From DASRHT01 sp035293765 (GTDB taxonomy: Bacteria > Chloroflexota > Ktedonobacteria > Ktedonobacterales > Ktedonobacteraceae), in the NCBI GenBank assembly GCA_035293765.1, contig DATGMF010000093.1:1-39222 (forward strand): 39,222 nt of DNA, in the 5' to 3' direction. Of this stretch, positions 7,422 through 15,418 are shown one piece after another. Each line of letters opens with the position of its first letter. Position 1 is the first letter of the stretch. Below the pieces are notes generated by a model. That model saw only the letters and a program-made list of their open reading frames with translations. It did no database searches and had not been told where the DNA came from. The position numbers and the translations under genes are program-made.

Positions 7422-7447
7422 CCCACGATCAGCGTGGGACAATTTTT
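7422..7447 (+). promoter_or_regulatory. Attenuator-like hairpin in the rpsF leader
   Basis: CCCACG (7422-7427) and CGTGGG (7433-7438) form a GC-rich 6-bp stem with a 5-base loop, followed 4 bases later by TTTTT (7443-7447). A smaller stem CCGC/GCGG lies upstream. The hairpin sits between promoter and rpsF, where the S6:S18 complex is known to control its own mRNA in many bacteria. The link to S6:S18 is inference. Confidence 0.5.
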
Positions 7448-7580
7448 GTTGAGGCCGCGAACTATTCAGCGGCATCTGTTACTGGCATCAATGTCATATT
7501 GATGCTCCACTACTCCGGCAGGGATTGAAACTGCAAAAGCCACCTGACCGGATGTATACCCAGAGGAAGGAGGTTGCTTC

Positions 7581-8087
7581 GTGAGACGAGACTACGAACT
7601 CGCGTTCATTCTCAATCCCGAAGTCAACGAAGAAGAGGTACGCGCCATTCAGGATCGTATCGAACAGATCGTCGCAACCTATGGCGGTCAGATTGTGAAA
7701 GTTAATCAGTGGGGACGGCGCCGACTGGCATATCCCATTGAGCGCCACCGCGATGGTCTCTACACATTCATTGATATGATTCTGACACCGGAGACTGTAG
7801 CCGAACTCGAACGCATGCTGAAGGTTTCCGAGATCGTGCTCCGGCACATGGTCAAAAGGCGCGATCCAAAAGCTGTCCAAAAAGAGCGCGAGGAACGTGA
7901 AGCCCGTGCCGCCGCATCGGCTGCCCCGGCAGAAGAGGCAACAACAACGGGAGAAACAACAGCGGAGCAAACGCCTGAAGAGGTCACTGCCCCGGCAGAA
8001 ACTCCCGTGGAAGCTGTTCCTGTATTGGCAGAGGCGGAAACGGCAGATGTTCCACCGGCTATTGTTGAAGAATCGATTGAAGCCTGA
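7581..8087 (+). CDS. rpsF: 30S ribosomal protein S6 with long acidic C-terminal tail
   Basis: 168 residues from GTG 7581 behind a perfect AAGGAGG (7567-7573). Residues 1-95 are the S6 fold: MRRDYELAFILNP, WGRRRLAYPI and VLRHMVKRRD. S6 pairs with S18 on the 30S platform. Typical S6 is about 95-100 residues. Here about 70 extra residues, rich in Ala, Glu, Pro and Thr, follow a short charged helix (KEREEREARAAAS). The tail is probably disordered and solvent exposed. It is the first gene of rpsF-ssb-rpsR. Confidence 0.96.
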   Translation: MRRDYELAFILNPEVNEEEVRAIQDRIEQIVATYGGQIVKVNQWGRRRLAYPIERHRDGLYTFIDMILTPETVAELERMLKVSEIVLRHMVKRRDPKAVQKEREEREARAAASAAPAEEATTTGETTAEQTPEEVTAPAETPVEAVPVLAEAETADVPPAIVEESIEA

Positions 8088-8169
8088 TCGGCACACAGTT
8101 GGGTACGATCTTTCAATCTCCAGCAGGAAGGGTCGGGGTTTGTTTATCACGGCGAAAGGATGTTGAGCC

Positions 8170-8574
8170 ATGAACAAAATTATGTTGATTGGGAACCTGG
8201 GAAGAGACCCCGAGATGAGCTATACTGAAAGTGGCGTTGCCGTCACGAAGTTCTCGCTCGCTGTCAACCGGATCACGAAATCGTCAGCGGGTGAGCGCCA
8301 GACCGAGACCGACTGGTTTAATATTGTGGCCTGGCGCCAGCTTGCAGAAAGATGCAACGCTTACTTAAAAAAGGGTCATAAGGTGTACGTCGAGGGGCGA
8401 TTGACTCAGCGAAAGTATACCGATAAAACTGGTGTCGAACGCACAGCAATAGATGTTACTATCAGTGACATGGAGATGCTTACACCAAAGGGGCAGGGAG
8501 GCCAGGGCTCCAGTTCAGATCCTTTCCTGGATGAGAATGACTCACTTGGAGAACTGGAGGATCATCCCTTCTAA
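8170..8574 (+). CDS. ssb: Single-stranded DNA-binding protein
   Basis: 134 residues. An OB-fold N-terminus (MNKIMLIGNLGRDPEM, then TDWFNIVAWRQLAE and KGHKVYVEGRL) is followed by a short Gly/Ser linker. The acidic tail ends LEDHPF, a variant of the DDDIPF tip that recruits replication and repair enzymes; His-Pro-Phe keeps the terminal Pro-Phe. The protein is shorter than typical SSB because the linker is brief. It lies between rpsF and rpsR, the common bacterial order. AAGGATG precedes ATG 8170. Confidence 0.96.
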   Translation: MNKIMLIGNLGRDPEMSYTESGVAVTKFSLAVNRITKSSAGERQTETDWFNIVAWRQLAERCNAYLKKGHKVYVEGRLTQRKYTDKTGVERTAIDVTISDMEMLTPKGQGGQGSSSDPFLDENDSLGELEDHPF

Positions 8575-8592
8575 TTTAGAAGGAGAAAGTTT

Positions 8593-8886
8593 GTGCAGAG
8601 ACGTAATGAAGGCGGTCCGTCTTCTCATCGCAGACGCGAGGGCGGGCGAGGGGAGCGCTCATCGCGCCGTAAAACATGTCAGTTCTGTCATGACCATGTA
8701 CGCGAAATCGACTATAAAGATGCCACCCGCTTTATGAAACGCTTCATTTCAGATCGCGGAAAGATCGAGCCACGCCGCAAAACCGGCACCTGCGCCAAGC
8801 ACCAGCGCGGCTTGAGTACGGCAATCAAACAGGCCCGCTTTATGGCCTTGCTCCCTTATACTGCCGAGCACATGCGTGGGATGTAA
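8593..8886 (+). CDS. rpsR: 30S ribosomal protein S18, zinc-binding form
   Basis: 97 residues from GTG 8593, with AAGGAG at 8580-8585. A basic Arg/Gly/Ser N-terminal extension of about 25 residues precedes the core. CQFCHDH and TCAKHQRGL form a CxxC...CxxH zinc site, the C+ form. The core FMKRFISDRGKIEPRR and the end AIKQARFMALLPY are typical. The protein partners S6 on the 30S platform. The gene starts 18 bases after the ssb stop. Confidence 0.96.
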   Translation: MQRRNEGGPSSHRRREGGRGERSSRRKTCQFCHDHVREIDYKDATRFMKRFISDRGKIEPRRKTGTCAKHQRGLSTAIKQARFMALLPYTAEHMRGM

Positions 8887-8912
8887 CCAGTAGCAAACGT
8901 CCCTTTATAGAT

Positions 8913-8997
8913 AAGGAGATAGAGAGAGCTGCAACGCTCTCCTGTCTCCTTGTTTGGAGCACTGGTTCCTCCTGACGGCTCTCCCCAGAGCCAGGAG
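8913..8997 (+). terminator. Two tandem strong hairpins after rpsR
   Basis: Hairpin 1 joins AAGGAGA (8913-8919) to TCTCCTT (8945-8951) with an inner GAGAGC/GCTCTC stem. Hairpin 2 joins CTCCT (8969-8973) to AGGAG (8993-8997) with an inner GGCTCT/AGAGCC stem and a CCCC loop. Neither has a T-run, so they may act as RNA-stability or processing elements rather than intrinsic terminators. They separate the rpsF unit from the foldase gene. Confidence 0.5.
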
Positions 8998-9014
8998 CAC
9001 CACATGGAGGTTTT

Positions 9015-10505
9015 ATGAATAGTCAGACGGCACGTCGGCCTGCAAGTCAACGACCAAATCGTACCGCTAAAACCAAAAAATATGTGAAACAGACGGCGCA
9101 CGTCGAGGCACGTCGCGATGGCAAACCTCTTATTTTTGGATGGGGAGGCCACCTCTCTCACAGTGAGAAAACTCGTATCCAGCGCCGTGCTGTCTGGGCC
9201 TTCACGGCCTTCGTTTTCCTGTTAATTATCGCAGTGATCGTTGGATACTGGGTCAATATCAACGTTATCGTCCCCAATCTTCCTATTACCAGCGTTAACG
9301 GGCAACCCATTCCACAGTCCGATTTTCGCAAACTCGTGGCGGTGAAAGCCCAGATTGAACTCAACAAAATTTATGGGCAGCATGGCCTGACCGCCCAACG
9401 CGATAGCCTGCGTAAACAGGGGCTTGATCAACAGAAAGTCATCGACGACGCGACCAAGCAGGTTGACGCGCTGAATAAACAGATCCAGGCCCTCCCGGCT
9501 GGCCCAAGCGCCCAGCGGACCAACCTGCAGAACCAGCTAACGGCAGCCAAGAAACAGGTCTCCGATGCCACGGCAAAGCGCGATAGCCTGAACTCGCAAT
9601 ATAATGATATGCTCAATAACACGATTCCGCAGGAGCAGCAATTATACACCCAGACACAGGTCGGCAGCGAGAGTGCAAACTGGCTCCAGGATGACGCTCT
9701 GATCCGCCAATGGTTAGTCAAGCAGCCCGCGGACATTCGCGCGAAGATCGAGCCGACAGCCAGCGCGATAAATGGCGCCATCCATGATTTCGTGGCGAAT
9801 TTCCCCACGTCCACTACTTACGATAAATTTCTAAGCGACGACAACGTCAGCGACGCCGATGTGCATACGATGTTCGCACTCATACAGCGCCGCAATAACA
9901 TGCAAACCTATCAGGCATCGCTGATCGTCTCACCAGCTCGCCAGGTAGAGGCGCGCACAATTGCGCTCAGCACCCCCGCTGACGCCAATAATATGCTGAA
10001 GCAACTCCAGCAGCCCGGTGCCGATTTTGCTAAGCTGGCGAAGAGCAAGTCCGTCGATAGCAGCACCAATAGCAAAGGTGGCGATCTGGGTTGGCTGGCT
10101 CGCGGGCAATATGCTCAAAACGATGCGGCCAATATCAGCGGTCTGATCGACAACTGGATTTTTGATCCAGCTCGCAAAGTGAATGAGATAAGCCCGGTCC
10201 TGACGGAAAATGGCACTTACCACATTATCCAGATCACCGGCATCAATCCGGCTCGCCCTATAGATGCAACAACACTCAAGTCGCTCAAAGATAACGCGTT
10301 AACCGCATGGCTGCTAGAGCAAAAGGCGCTGCCAGGCGTGAAAGTTGGCTCTATCGACCAGGATAAGCTGCTTGATCCATTGAATATGCCCCCTGGGCTT
10401 CCTTCATCCGCCCCGGCAGTAACCCCGCCCGCAGGCGGAGTACCAGGCGCTCCAGGTGGAGTCCCTGGAATACCGGGTGGCAACATCCCAGGAACCGGAC
10501 AATAA
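9015..10505 (+). CDS. Membrane-anchored parvulin-type peptidyl-prolyl isomerase (SurA/PrsA-like)
   Basis: 496 residues, with GGAGG just upstream of ATG 9015. A basic cytosolic N-terminus (1-58) is followed by one membrane helix (about 59-80) and then a SurA-N-like region (TSVNGQPIPQSDFRKLV). Next come a coiled coil rich in Gln and Lys (about 125-210) and a second helical part. The parvulin domain lies at about 312-408 (ARTIAL, DFAKLAKSKSVD, GGDLGW, YHIIQITG). A Pro/Gly-rich tail with repeats such as GVPGAPGGVPGIPGG ends the protein. It would catalyse proline isomerisation and chaperone exported proteins outside the membrane. The exact family name (PrsA versus SurA-like) cannot be fixed. Confidence 0.85.
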   Translation: MNSQTARRPASQRPNRTAKTKKYVKQTAHVEARRDGKPLIFGWGGHLSHSEKTRIQRRAVWAFTAFVFLLIIAVIVGYWVNINVIVPNLPITSVNGQPIPQSDFRKLVAVKAQIELNKIYGQHGLTAQRDSLRKQGLDQQKVIDDATKQVDALNKQIQALPAGPSAQRTNLQNQLTAAKKQVSDATAKRDSLNSQYNDMLNNTIPQEQQLYTQTQVGSESANWLQDDALIRQWLVKQPADIRAKIEPTASAINGAIHDFVANFPTSTTYDKFLSDDNVSDADVHTMFALIQRRNNMQTYQASLIVSPARQVEARTIALSTPADANNMLKQLQQPGADFAKLAKSKSVDSSTNSKGGDLGWLARGQYAQNDAANISGLIDNWIFDPARKVNEISPVLTENGTYHIIQITGINPARPIDATTLKSLKDNALTAWLLEQKALPGVKVGSIDQDKLLDPLNMPPGLPSSAPAVTPPAGGVPGAPGGVPGIPGGNIPGTGQ

Positions 10506-10518
10506 CGCTAGCAACAGT

Positions 10519-10561
10519 AATAGTCCAGGCAGATTGCTTGCTGCCTGGACTATTGTATAAT
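10519..10561 (+). promoter_or_regulatory. 14-bp hairpin overlapping a promoter ahead of hemW
   Basis: Arms 10519-10532 and 10541-10554 pair perfectly (AATAGTCCAGGCAG and its complement). TTGCTT (10534-10539) in the loop and TATAAT (10556-10561) just after the stem form a promoter with a 16-base spacer, so the right arm is the spacer. The hairpin may end transcription of the foldase gene, though it lacks a T-run, while the promoter starts hemW-recJ. Confidence 0.6.
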
Positions 10562-10619
10562 AGGATCATCTAATTTTAATCCTTTAGTGCAGGAGAGCAT
10601 AAGGAATAAGCTACTACTT

Positions 10620-11849
10620 ATGACGACTATCGCCCTCGATACTATCCAGAATAGAGAAACGCTTTTACAGCAGACAGAACCAATGCAGCAACTTCTGGAT
10701 ACTGCCTCGCTCTACCTGCACATTCCGTTCTGCCATACGCGCTGCCACTATTGCGATTTCAACACTTACGCGGGCATTATGCCGCTAAGAGAGCCTTATG
10801 TGCGTGCCCTGCTCACGGAAATCATGCTGGCAGGCAAAATGGCACAGCATCAAGATGGAAAGCTGCGCCGCTCGCGCACCATCTTTTTTGGCGGCGGCAC
10901 CCCCAGCCTGCTGAGCGTTTCACAGGTCTCACGTTTGCTCAATACCTGCTTCAACTCCTTTTTGGTTGATAAGAACGCTGAGATTACCCTGGAGGCTAAC
11001 CCGGGAACACTGACGAAGGCACAACTGGAAGGGCTACACAAGGCAGGTATTAATCGCCTGAGTATAGGAGCTCAAAGCTTCGATGCGCAATTGCTGAAAA
11101 CGCTGGGCCGCATCCACTCGCCCGATGATATCTCTCAGGCAGTGCAGCAGGCTCGCGCAGCCGGGTTCTCGTCAATCAATCTTGATTTCATGTTTGGCTT
11201 GCCGGGACAGACCATGCAGCACTGGCGCGAGACGCTTGAGAAGGCCCTCGAACTGCATCCAGAACACTTCTCGCTCTATTCGCTGATCGTCGAAGAAGGA
11301 ACGCCCTTCTATACCTGGGTTCACGAGGGCCGCATCACTCCCGGCGATGAAGACCTGTGCGCCGATATGTACGAGTACGCCGACGCACTATTGCAACAGG
11401 CCGGCTACGTGAACTATGAAATTTCCAACTGGGCATTGCCGGGTCATTCTAGTCGCCATAACCTGACCTACTGGCAAAACCTGCCCTATATCGGCATGGG
11501 GGCAGGCGCCTATTCCAGCTTTGGCGGCAGGCGCTTCTCTAACGAACGCGAGCCGCTGGAGTACATTAAAATCCTCAAAACACAACGCTTACCAGAGGTC
11601 GAGTGCGAGCTGATCGGGCGCGAACAGGCCATGTCTGAAACGGCTTTTCTTGCTCTCCGCACCGCTATGGGCCTGCATCTGCCGACATTTGAACAGCGTT
11701 TTGCCGTACCATTCAAGCAGTTCGTGGGTGAGCGGCTCGCCTTTGTGGAAGATGCAGGTTTGCTGGAACACGAAGGCGAGTGGTTGCGATTAAGTAAACG
11801 TGGGCGCCTTCTGGGGAATGAGGTCTTTATGCGGCTACTGCCGGATTAG
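10620..11849 (+). CDS. hemW: HemW-type radical SAM heme chaperone (annotated often as coproporphyrinogen III oxidase-like)
   Basis: 409 residues from ATG 10620, preceded by AAGGAA. A GTG at 10587 is in frame but has no ribosome site. LYLHIPFCHTRCHYCDFNTY carries Cys38, Cys42 and Cys45, the CxxxCxxC radical-SAM iron-sulfur site. FFGGGTPSLL, EANPGT, GINRLSIGAQSF and the DFMFGLPGQT region are typical of the family, as is YEISNWA. The CxxxCxxC followed by Asp-Phe fits HemW, which inserts heme into proteins, rather than true HemN. It is the first gene of the unit and recJ follows 18 bases later. Confidence 0.9.
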   Translation: MTTIALDTIQNRETLLQQTEPMQQLLDTASLYLHIPFCHTRCHYCDFNTYAGIMPLREPYVRALLTEIMLAGKMAQHQDGKLRRSRTIFFGGGTPSLLSVSQVSRLLNTCFNSFLVDKNAEITLEANPGTLTKAQLEGLHKAGINRLSIGAQSFDAQLLKTLGRIHSPDDISQAVQQARAAGFSSINLDFMFGLPGQTMQHWRETLEKALELHPEHFSLYSLIVEEGTPFYTWVHEGRITPGDEDLCADMYEYADALLQQAGYVNYEISNWALPGHSSRHNLTYWQNLPYIGMGAGAYSSFGGRRFSNEREPLEYIKILKTQRLPEVECELIGREQAMSETAFLALRTAMGLHLPTFEQRFAVPFKQFVGERLAFVEDAGLLEHEGEWLRLSKRGRLLGNEVFMRLLPD

Positions 11850-11867
11850 CGATGTAAGGAAACACCT

Positions 11868-13724
11868 GTGGAATTTGCTGGTACACTGCGGCAATGGAAT
11901 GTGTATCCTCTGCTCTCAAAAGAGCAATTTCAAGCGGCTGCACTGGCCGAGATAGAGCATCTTCACGCTCAATTGCTCACGAACCGGGGCATTACCTCCT
12001 TTGAGGAGATGAAAAAATTTATCCGCGCCGATTATGACGAGACGCGCGATCCGCTGACTCTGATCGATATGCCGCGTGCCGTTGCGCGGATTCGGCAAGC
12101 TCTGGAGAGGCGCGAACATATCACCGTGTACGGCGACTACGACGCTGACGGCGTTACCTCTTCAGCGCTGCTTTTCCGCGCGCTGCGTACGTTGAAGCAT
12201 CCTCAAGCCCCTCTCGATTTCCATATTCCTCACCGGCTACGTGATGGATGTGGGCTGAATCTGCCTGCTATCGATCAACTAAAAGCGCGAGGAACTCAGT
12301 TGATCATCACAACCGATTGCGCCAGCTCTGACGTTGAGCAGGTGGCATATGCGAAGGCGCAGGGGATTGATGTGATTATCACCGACCATCATCATCCACC
12401 AGCACAACGCCCCGACGCCTACGCAATGGTCAATCCCTGGCGTCCAGATTGCGCATATGGCGAGCGTTACCTCTGCGGGGTTGGGATAGCCTTCAAACTT
12501 ACACAGGCCCTCTATCGGGCATATAAACGCGCTAGAGAGGAAGAGCTAGCCCTGCTCGACCTGGTAGCGGTTGGCACCATTGCCGATATTGCTCCCCTGC
12601 TGGGAGAGAATCACACATTCGTACGCCTGGGTATGCAGCGTCTAAATGACACGGCTAATCCCGGCTTGCGAGCGCTAATCCGTATGGCTAATTTGCAACC
12701 AGGAAAATTACGAGAGCGCGATATCGCCTTCGGCCTGGCTCCGCGCATCAATGCCGCCGGGCGTATGCAGGAAGCGAGCATCGCCTTTGAGCTATTGACG
12801 ACCGATAGCCAGGAGGAGGCTAACGCACTGGCTGCTGAACTGGAGCGGCTCAACCTGTTACGTCAGCAGGAAACGGAAGAACTGATGAAGCATGTGCGCG
12901 AGCAGGCGCAACGCTATCCCACCAGATCAGTAATTCTGGTAAGCGGCGATGACTGGCATGAAGGCATTATTGGTCTGGTCGCGGGCAAGCTGGCGGAAGA
13001 GATTAACAAGCCGGTGCTGGTCCTCAGCAACGATCCGCAAACCAGGCTCAGCCGCGGCTCCGCTCGCAGCCAGAAAGGCTTTAACATCATCGAGGCGCTA
13101 CGTGGCTTCTCGCCCTCCTTTGAGCGTTACGGCGGTCATGCGCAAGCGGCGGGGTTCACTATTCGCAGCGAACTGATAGAAGATCTCTACCAGCATCTGC
13201 TGCAATGGAAGGAAAACGATGGGCCTCCGGCCCTGATCGAAGGAACCGAGTTGCCAGATCAAACAGGAGTTGTGACTGAACAGGAGGGTGATCCCGTAGG
13301 GGCTGGCCTCGCGCCTGCCCAAGATCTGTCCCCCCTCGCTACGCCAATGGTAGATATCACCTTCACCAAAATGGAGCGCCTCAACTACCAATTCTACAAG
13401 ACATTGCGCCAGCTCAGTCCTTTCGGAGCAGGAAATCCTGAGCCAACCTTTAAAATGGAAGGGCTACGGCTGCTTGATAAGTGGTCGAGCGGCCTCAAAA
13501 GGCAAAACCTGCGGCTCCGCCTGGGCGCGGCCAGAGGAAACGCCCAGCAAATGGGAACCTTTACGCGCCAGGCTGCGCTACAACAGGCGCTCGAAGGCAT
13601 TACCCACGTCAACATTATTTTCCGCATCGAATCCTCGGAGAACGAGGCCAAACAGGAAATATGGCTAAAAATACTGGATATGGAGCCGGTAACAGCTCTC
13701 GATACTGACGCCACGGAAGAGTGA
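11868..13724 (+). CDS. recJ: Single-strand-specific 5'-3' DNA exonuclease RecJ
   Basis: 618 residues from GTG 11868, with TAAGGA about 7 bases upstream. DHH-domain motifs are DYDADG (about 90-95), TTDCASS (about 148-154) and DHHH (about 173-176), followed by VGTIADIAPL. The DHHA1 part has INAAGRM, WHEGIIGLVAGKL and YGGHAQAAGF. The C-terminal OB-like domain follows. RecJ degrades single-stranded DNA in mismatch and recombination repair. Between DHHA1 and the OB domain a GTAGGGGC-type repeat is read in frame as VGAGLAPA (about 477-484), apparently a tolerated insertion in a linker. Confidence 0.95.
   Translation: MEFAGTLRQWNVYPLLSKEQFQAAALAEIEHLHAQLLTNRGITSFEEMKKFIRADYDETRDPLTLIDMPRAVARIRQALERREHITVYGDYDADGVTSSALLFRALRTLKHPQAPLDFHIPHRLRDGCGLNLPAIDQLKARGTQLIITTDCASSDVEQVAYAKAQGIDVIITDHHHPPAQRPDAYAMVNPWRPDCAYGERYLCGVGIAFKLTQALYRAYKRAREEELALLDLVAVGTIADIAPLLGENHTFVRLGMQRLNDTANPGLRALIRMANLQPGKLRERDIAFGLAPRINAAGRMQEASIAFELLTTDSQEEANALAAELERLNLLRQQETEELMKHVREQAQRYPTRSVILVSGDDWHEGIIGLVAGKLAEEINKPVLVLSNDPQTRLSRGSARSQKGFNIIEALRGFSPSFERYGGHAQAAGFTIRSELIEDLYQHLLQWKENDGPPALIEGTELPDQTGVVTEQEGDPVGAGLAPAQDLSPLATPMVDITFTKMERLNYQFYKTLRQLSPFGAGNPEPTFKMEGLRLLDKWSSGLKRQNLRLRLGAARGNAQQMGTFTRQAALQQALEGITHVNIIFRIESSENEAKQEIWLKILDMEPVTALDTDATEE
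13296..13320 (+). repeat. GTAGGGGC-type repeat copy inside recJ
   Basis: This 25-base stretch begins GTAGGGGC and ends CTCGCGCCTGCCC. It matches the arm at 6304-6329 except for a short difference near the start. It stays in the recJ frame, encodes VGAGLAPA, and lies in the inter-domain linker. Confidence 0.75.
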
Positions 13725-13752
13725 AGAACGCAAAGAGATGCAGCTTTGATGT

Positions 13753-13793
13753 CCGGCCAACCACCTATCAATGGTTGGCCGGGTTTTATCTTT
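13753..13793 (+). terminator. Rho-independent terminator of hemW-recJ
   Basis: CCGGCCAACCA (13753-13763) pairs perfectly with TGGTTGGCCGG (13772-13782) around an 8-base loop, followed by GTTTTATCTTT. It lies between the convergent recJ and dehydrogenase genes. The opposite strand lacks a T-run, so it should act mainly rightward. Confidence 0.85.
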
Positions 13794-13829
13794 GTGGCAT
13801 AGGAAATTTTCGCTCTGCTATAATCCTTT

Positions 13830-15083
13830 TTACGGATACACGCCGCGAATTTCCGTTGCCTCAGCTACGCGGGCAACGGCTAGCAGGTAAGCGCCCATGC
13901 GCAAATTCACCTGCTGCTCCTGCGATTTCTCGCGGACCGCGTGATACGAGCGCGTCATAATATCCTCAAGGCGTTTGTTAATCTCCTGCTCCGCCCAGAA
14001 GAAACGCTGTAGATCCTGCACCCACTCGAAGTAGCTTACCGTCACGCCACCAGCGTTCGCCAGAATGTCAGGTACAATAGTTGCCCCCTGGTCGCGCAGG
14101 ATCAGTTCAGCTTCAGGCGTGGTTGGCCCATTTGCGGCCTCAACAATTAAACGAGCCTTGACGCGTGCAGCATTCTTCAACGTCAGTTGATTCTCCAGCG
14201 CCGCCGGGATCAGCACGTCACAGGGAAGCTCTAACAGCTCAGCATTTGTCACCACCTCCGCGCCTGGCAACCCTTGCAAATTACCATGCTCTTTCGAAAA
14301 ACGCAAAGCTTTATATATATCAATGCCATCAGGATTATAAACGCCACCGGTAATATCACTGATCCCGACAACTTTGCAGCCCATCTCATGTAACAGGCGA
14401 GCGGAGACACTGCCCACATTGCCAAATCCCTGCACCACCACCGAGCAGAGGTCCGGGCGCATCCCAAGATCTCCCATTGCCTCTCGCGTCACCACCTGCA
14501 CCCCGCGGGCCGTCGCCTCCAATCGTCCCTCGCTGCCACCAATCGCCAGCGGCTTGCCGGTGATAACGGCAGGCACCGAATAGCCCTTATGCATGGAGTA
14601 TGTATCCATGATCCAGCCCATCACCTGGGGATTGGTATTCATATCGGGGGCTGGAATATCGCTATCAGGTCCCATCAGAATAGAGATTTCGGTCGCATAA
14701 CGACGAGTCATCCGTTCAAGTTCGGCGCGAGACATGGTATGTGGATCGCAGACGACGCCCCCCTTCGCACCACCAAAGGGAATACCTACTACCGCACACT
14801 TCCAGGTCATCCACATTGCCAGAGCGCGCACCTCATCCAGCGAGACTTGAGGGCTAAAGCGAATGCCACCTTTAGCGGGTCCGCGATTGATGTTATGTTG
14901 CACCCGGTATCCCGCAAACATCTCCACATCTCCGTTATCCATGCGCACAGGAAAATTGACAATAAGTTCGCGTTTGGGCTTGCGTAAAATCGCGCGCATC
15001 GATCTGGAAAGACCAAGATATTCTGCCGCTTCATCGAATTGCGCCACCGCTACATCATAGGGATTCACGACATCGACAACCAT
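13830..15083 (-). CDS. Glu/Leu/Phe/Val dehydrogenase, most likely glutamate dehydrogenase
   Basis: 417 residues from ATG 15083, chosen because GAGGAGG lies 9 bases upstream; an upstream in-frame start would add 11 unlikely residues. Substrate and catalytic motifs are RGPAKGGIRFSP (Lys71), WMTWKCAVVGIPFGGAKGG (Lys95, Lys107) and PAPDMNT (Asp147). The nucleotide-binding Rossmann motif is VVQGFGNVGSVSA (about 216-228). The enzyme interconverts glutamate and 2-oxoglutarate plus ammonia using NAD(P). The length and motif set fit hexameric bacterial GDH. Arginase lies nearby, which would fit arginine-to-glutamate catabolism, but the genes are not in one operon. Confidence 0.9.
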   Translation of the reverse strand: MVVDVVNPYDVAVAQFDEAAEYLGLSRSMRAILRKPKRELIVNFPVRMDNGDVEMFAGYRVQHNINRGPAKGGIRFSPQVSLDEVRALAMWMTWKCAVVGIPFGGAKGGVVCDPHTMSRAELERMTRRYATEISILMGPDSDIPAPDMNTNPQVMGWIMDTYSMHKGYSVPAVITGKPLAIGGSEGRLEATARGVQVVTREAMGDLGMRPDLCSVVVQGFGNVGSVSARLLHEMGCKVVGISDITGGVYNPDGIDIYKALRFSKEHGNLQGLPGAEVVTNAELLELPCDVLIPAALENQLTLKNAARVKARLIVEAANGPTTPEAELILRDQGATIVPDILANAGGVTVSYFEWVQDLQRFFWAEQEINKRLEDIMTRSYHAVREKSQEQQVNLRMGAYLLAVARVAEATEIRGVYP

Positions 15084-15227
15084 AAAATTAAAACCTCCTC
15101 GGCACGGGCCAAACATAGGCCATCATGCAGCATTGCACAGAAGCGCCGTTGCTTCTTCCTTAAAAAATGCCCGGTATGCCATTTTGCCGCTATACAGAAC
15201 AAAAACACATCACGCAGCATCAAGAAA

Positions 15228-15251
15228 GCCCGCCCGTGGAATGGGGCGGGC
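15228..15251 (-). terminator. Terminator of the leftward binding-protein gene
   Basis: GCCCGCCC (15228-15235) pairs with GGGCGGGC (15244-15251) around an 8-base loop. On the leftward strand the stem is followed by TTTCTT. It lies 168 bases past the stop codon of the binding-protein gene and before the dehydrogenase gene. Confidence 0.7.
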
Positions 15252-15263
15252 CTTGCACTTCGA

Positions 15264-15321
15264 TTCCGCGCTCCGTAGGGGCAATCCCTTGCGGCTGCCC
15301 TGTAAGCGTTGGAGCGCGGAA
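15264..15321. repeat. GTAGGGGC-type repeat nested in an 11-bp inverted repeat
   Basis: TTCCGCGCTCC (15264-15274) and GGAGCGCGGAA (15311-15321) are perfect complements. They enclose a 26-base GTAGGGGC...CTGCCC copy (15275-15300). The rest of the 15084-15418 gap (335 bases) holds the terminator at 15228-15251. I could not assign a clear promoter for the dehydrogenase gene within it. Confidence 0.7.
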
Positions 15322-15418
15322 CACTTCAAAGAACCTGAGCATCTTGTGACAGTATAACACCCTCTCTGAACCTGGTTCAAGAAAGCTCGAAAATCGCAAC
15401 CACCGGTAATAATACGTC

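Noticed and set aside
7284..7502. Rightward 72-codon frame before rpsF
   Set aside because: Its start lies upstream of the predicted promoter, and the region is better explained as the rpsF leader.
8913..8997. tRNA or other structured RNA gene after rpsR
   Set aside because: The two hairpins do not form a cloverleaf and no CCA or conserved loops are seen.
10587..10619. GTG 10587 as the hemW start
   Set aside because: No ribosome site, and it lies within about 20 bases of the predicted transcript start; ATG 10620 is better supported.
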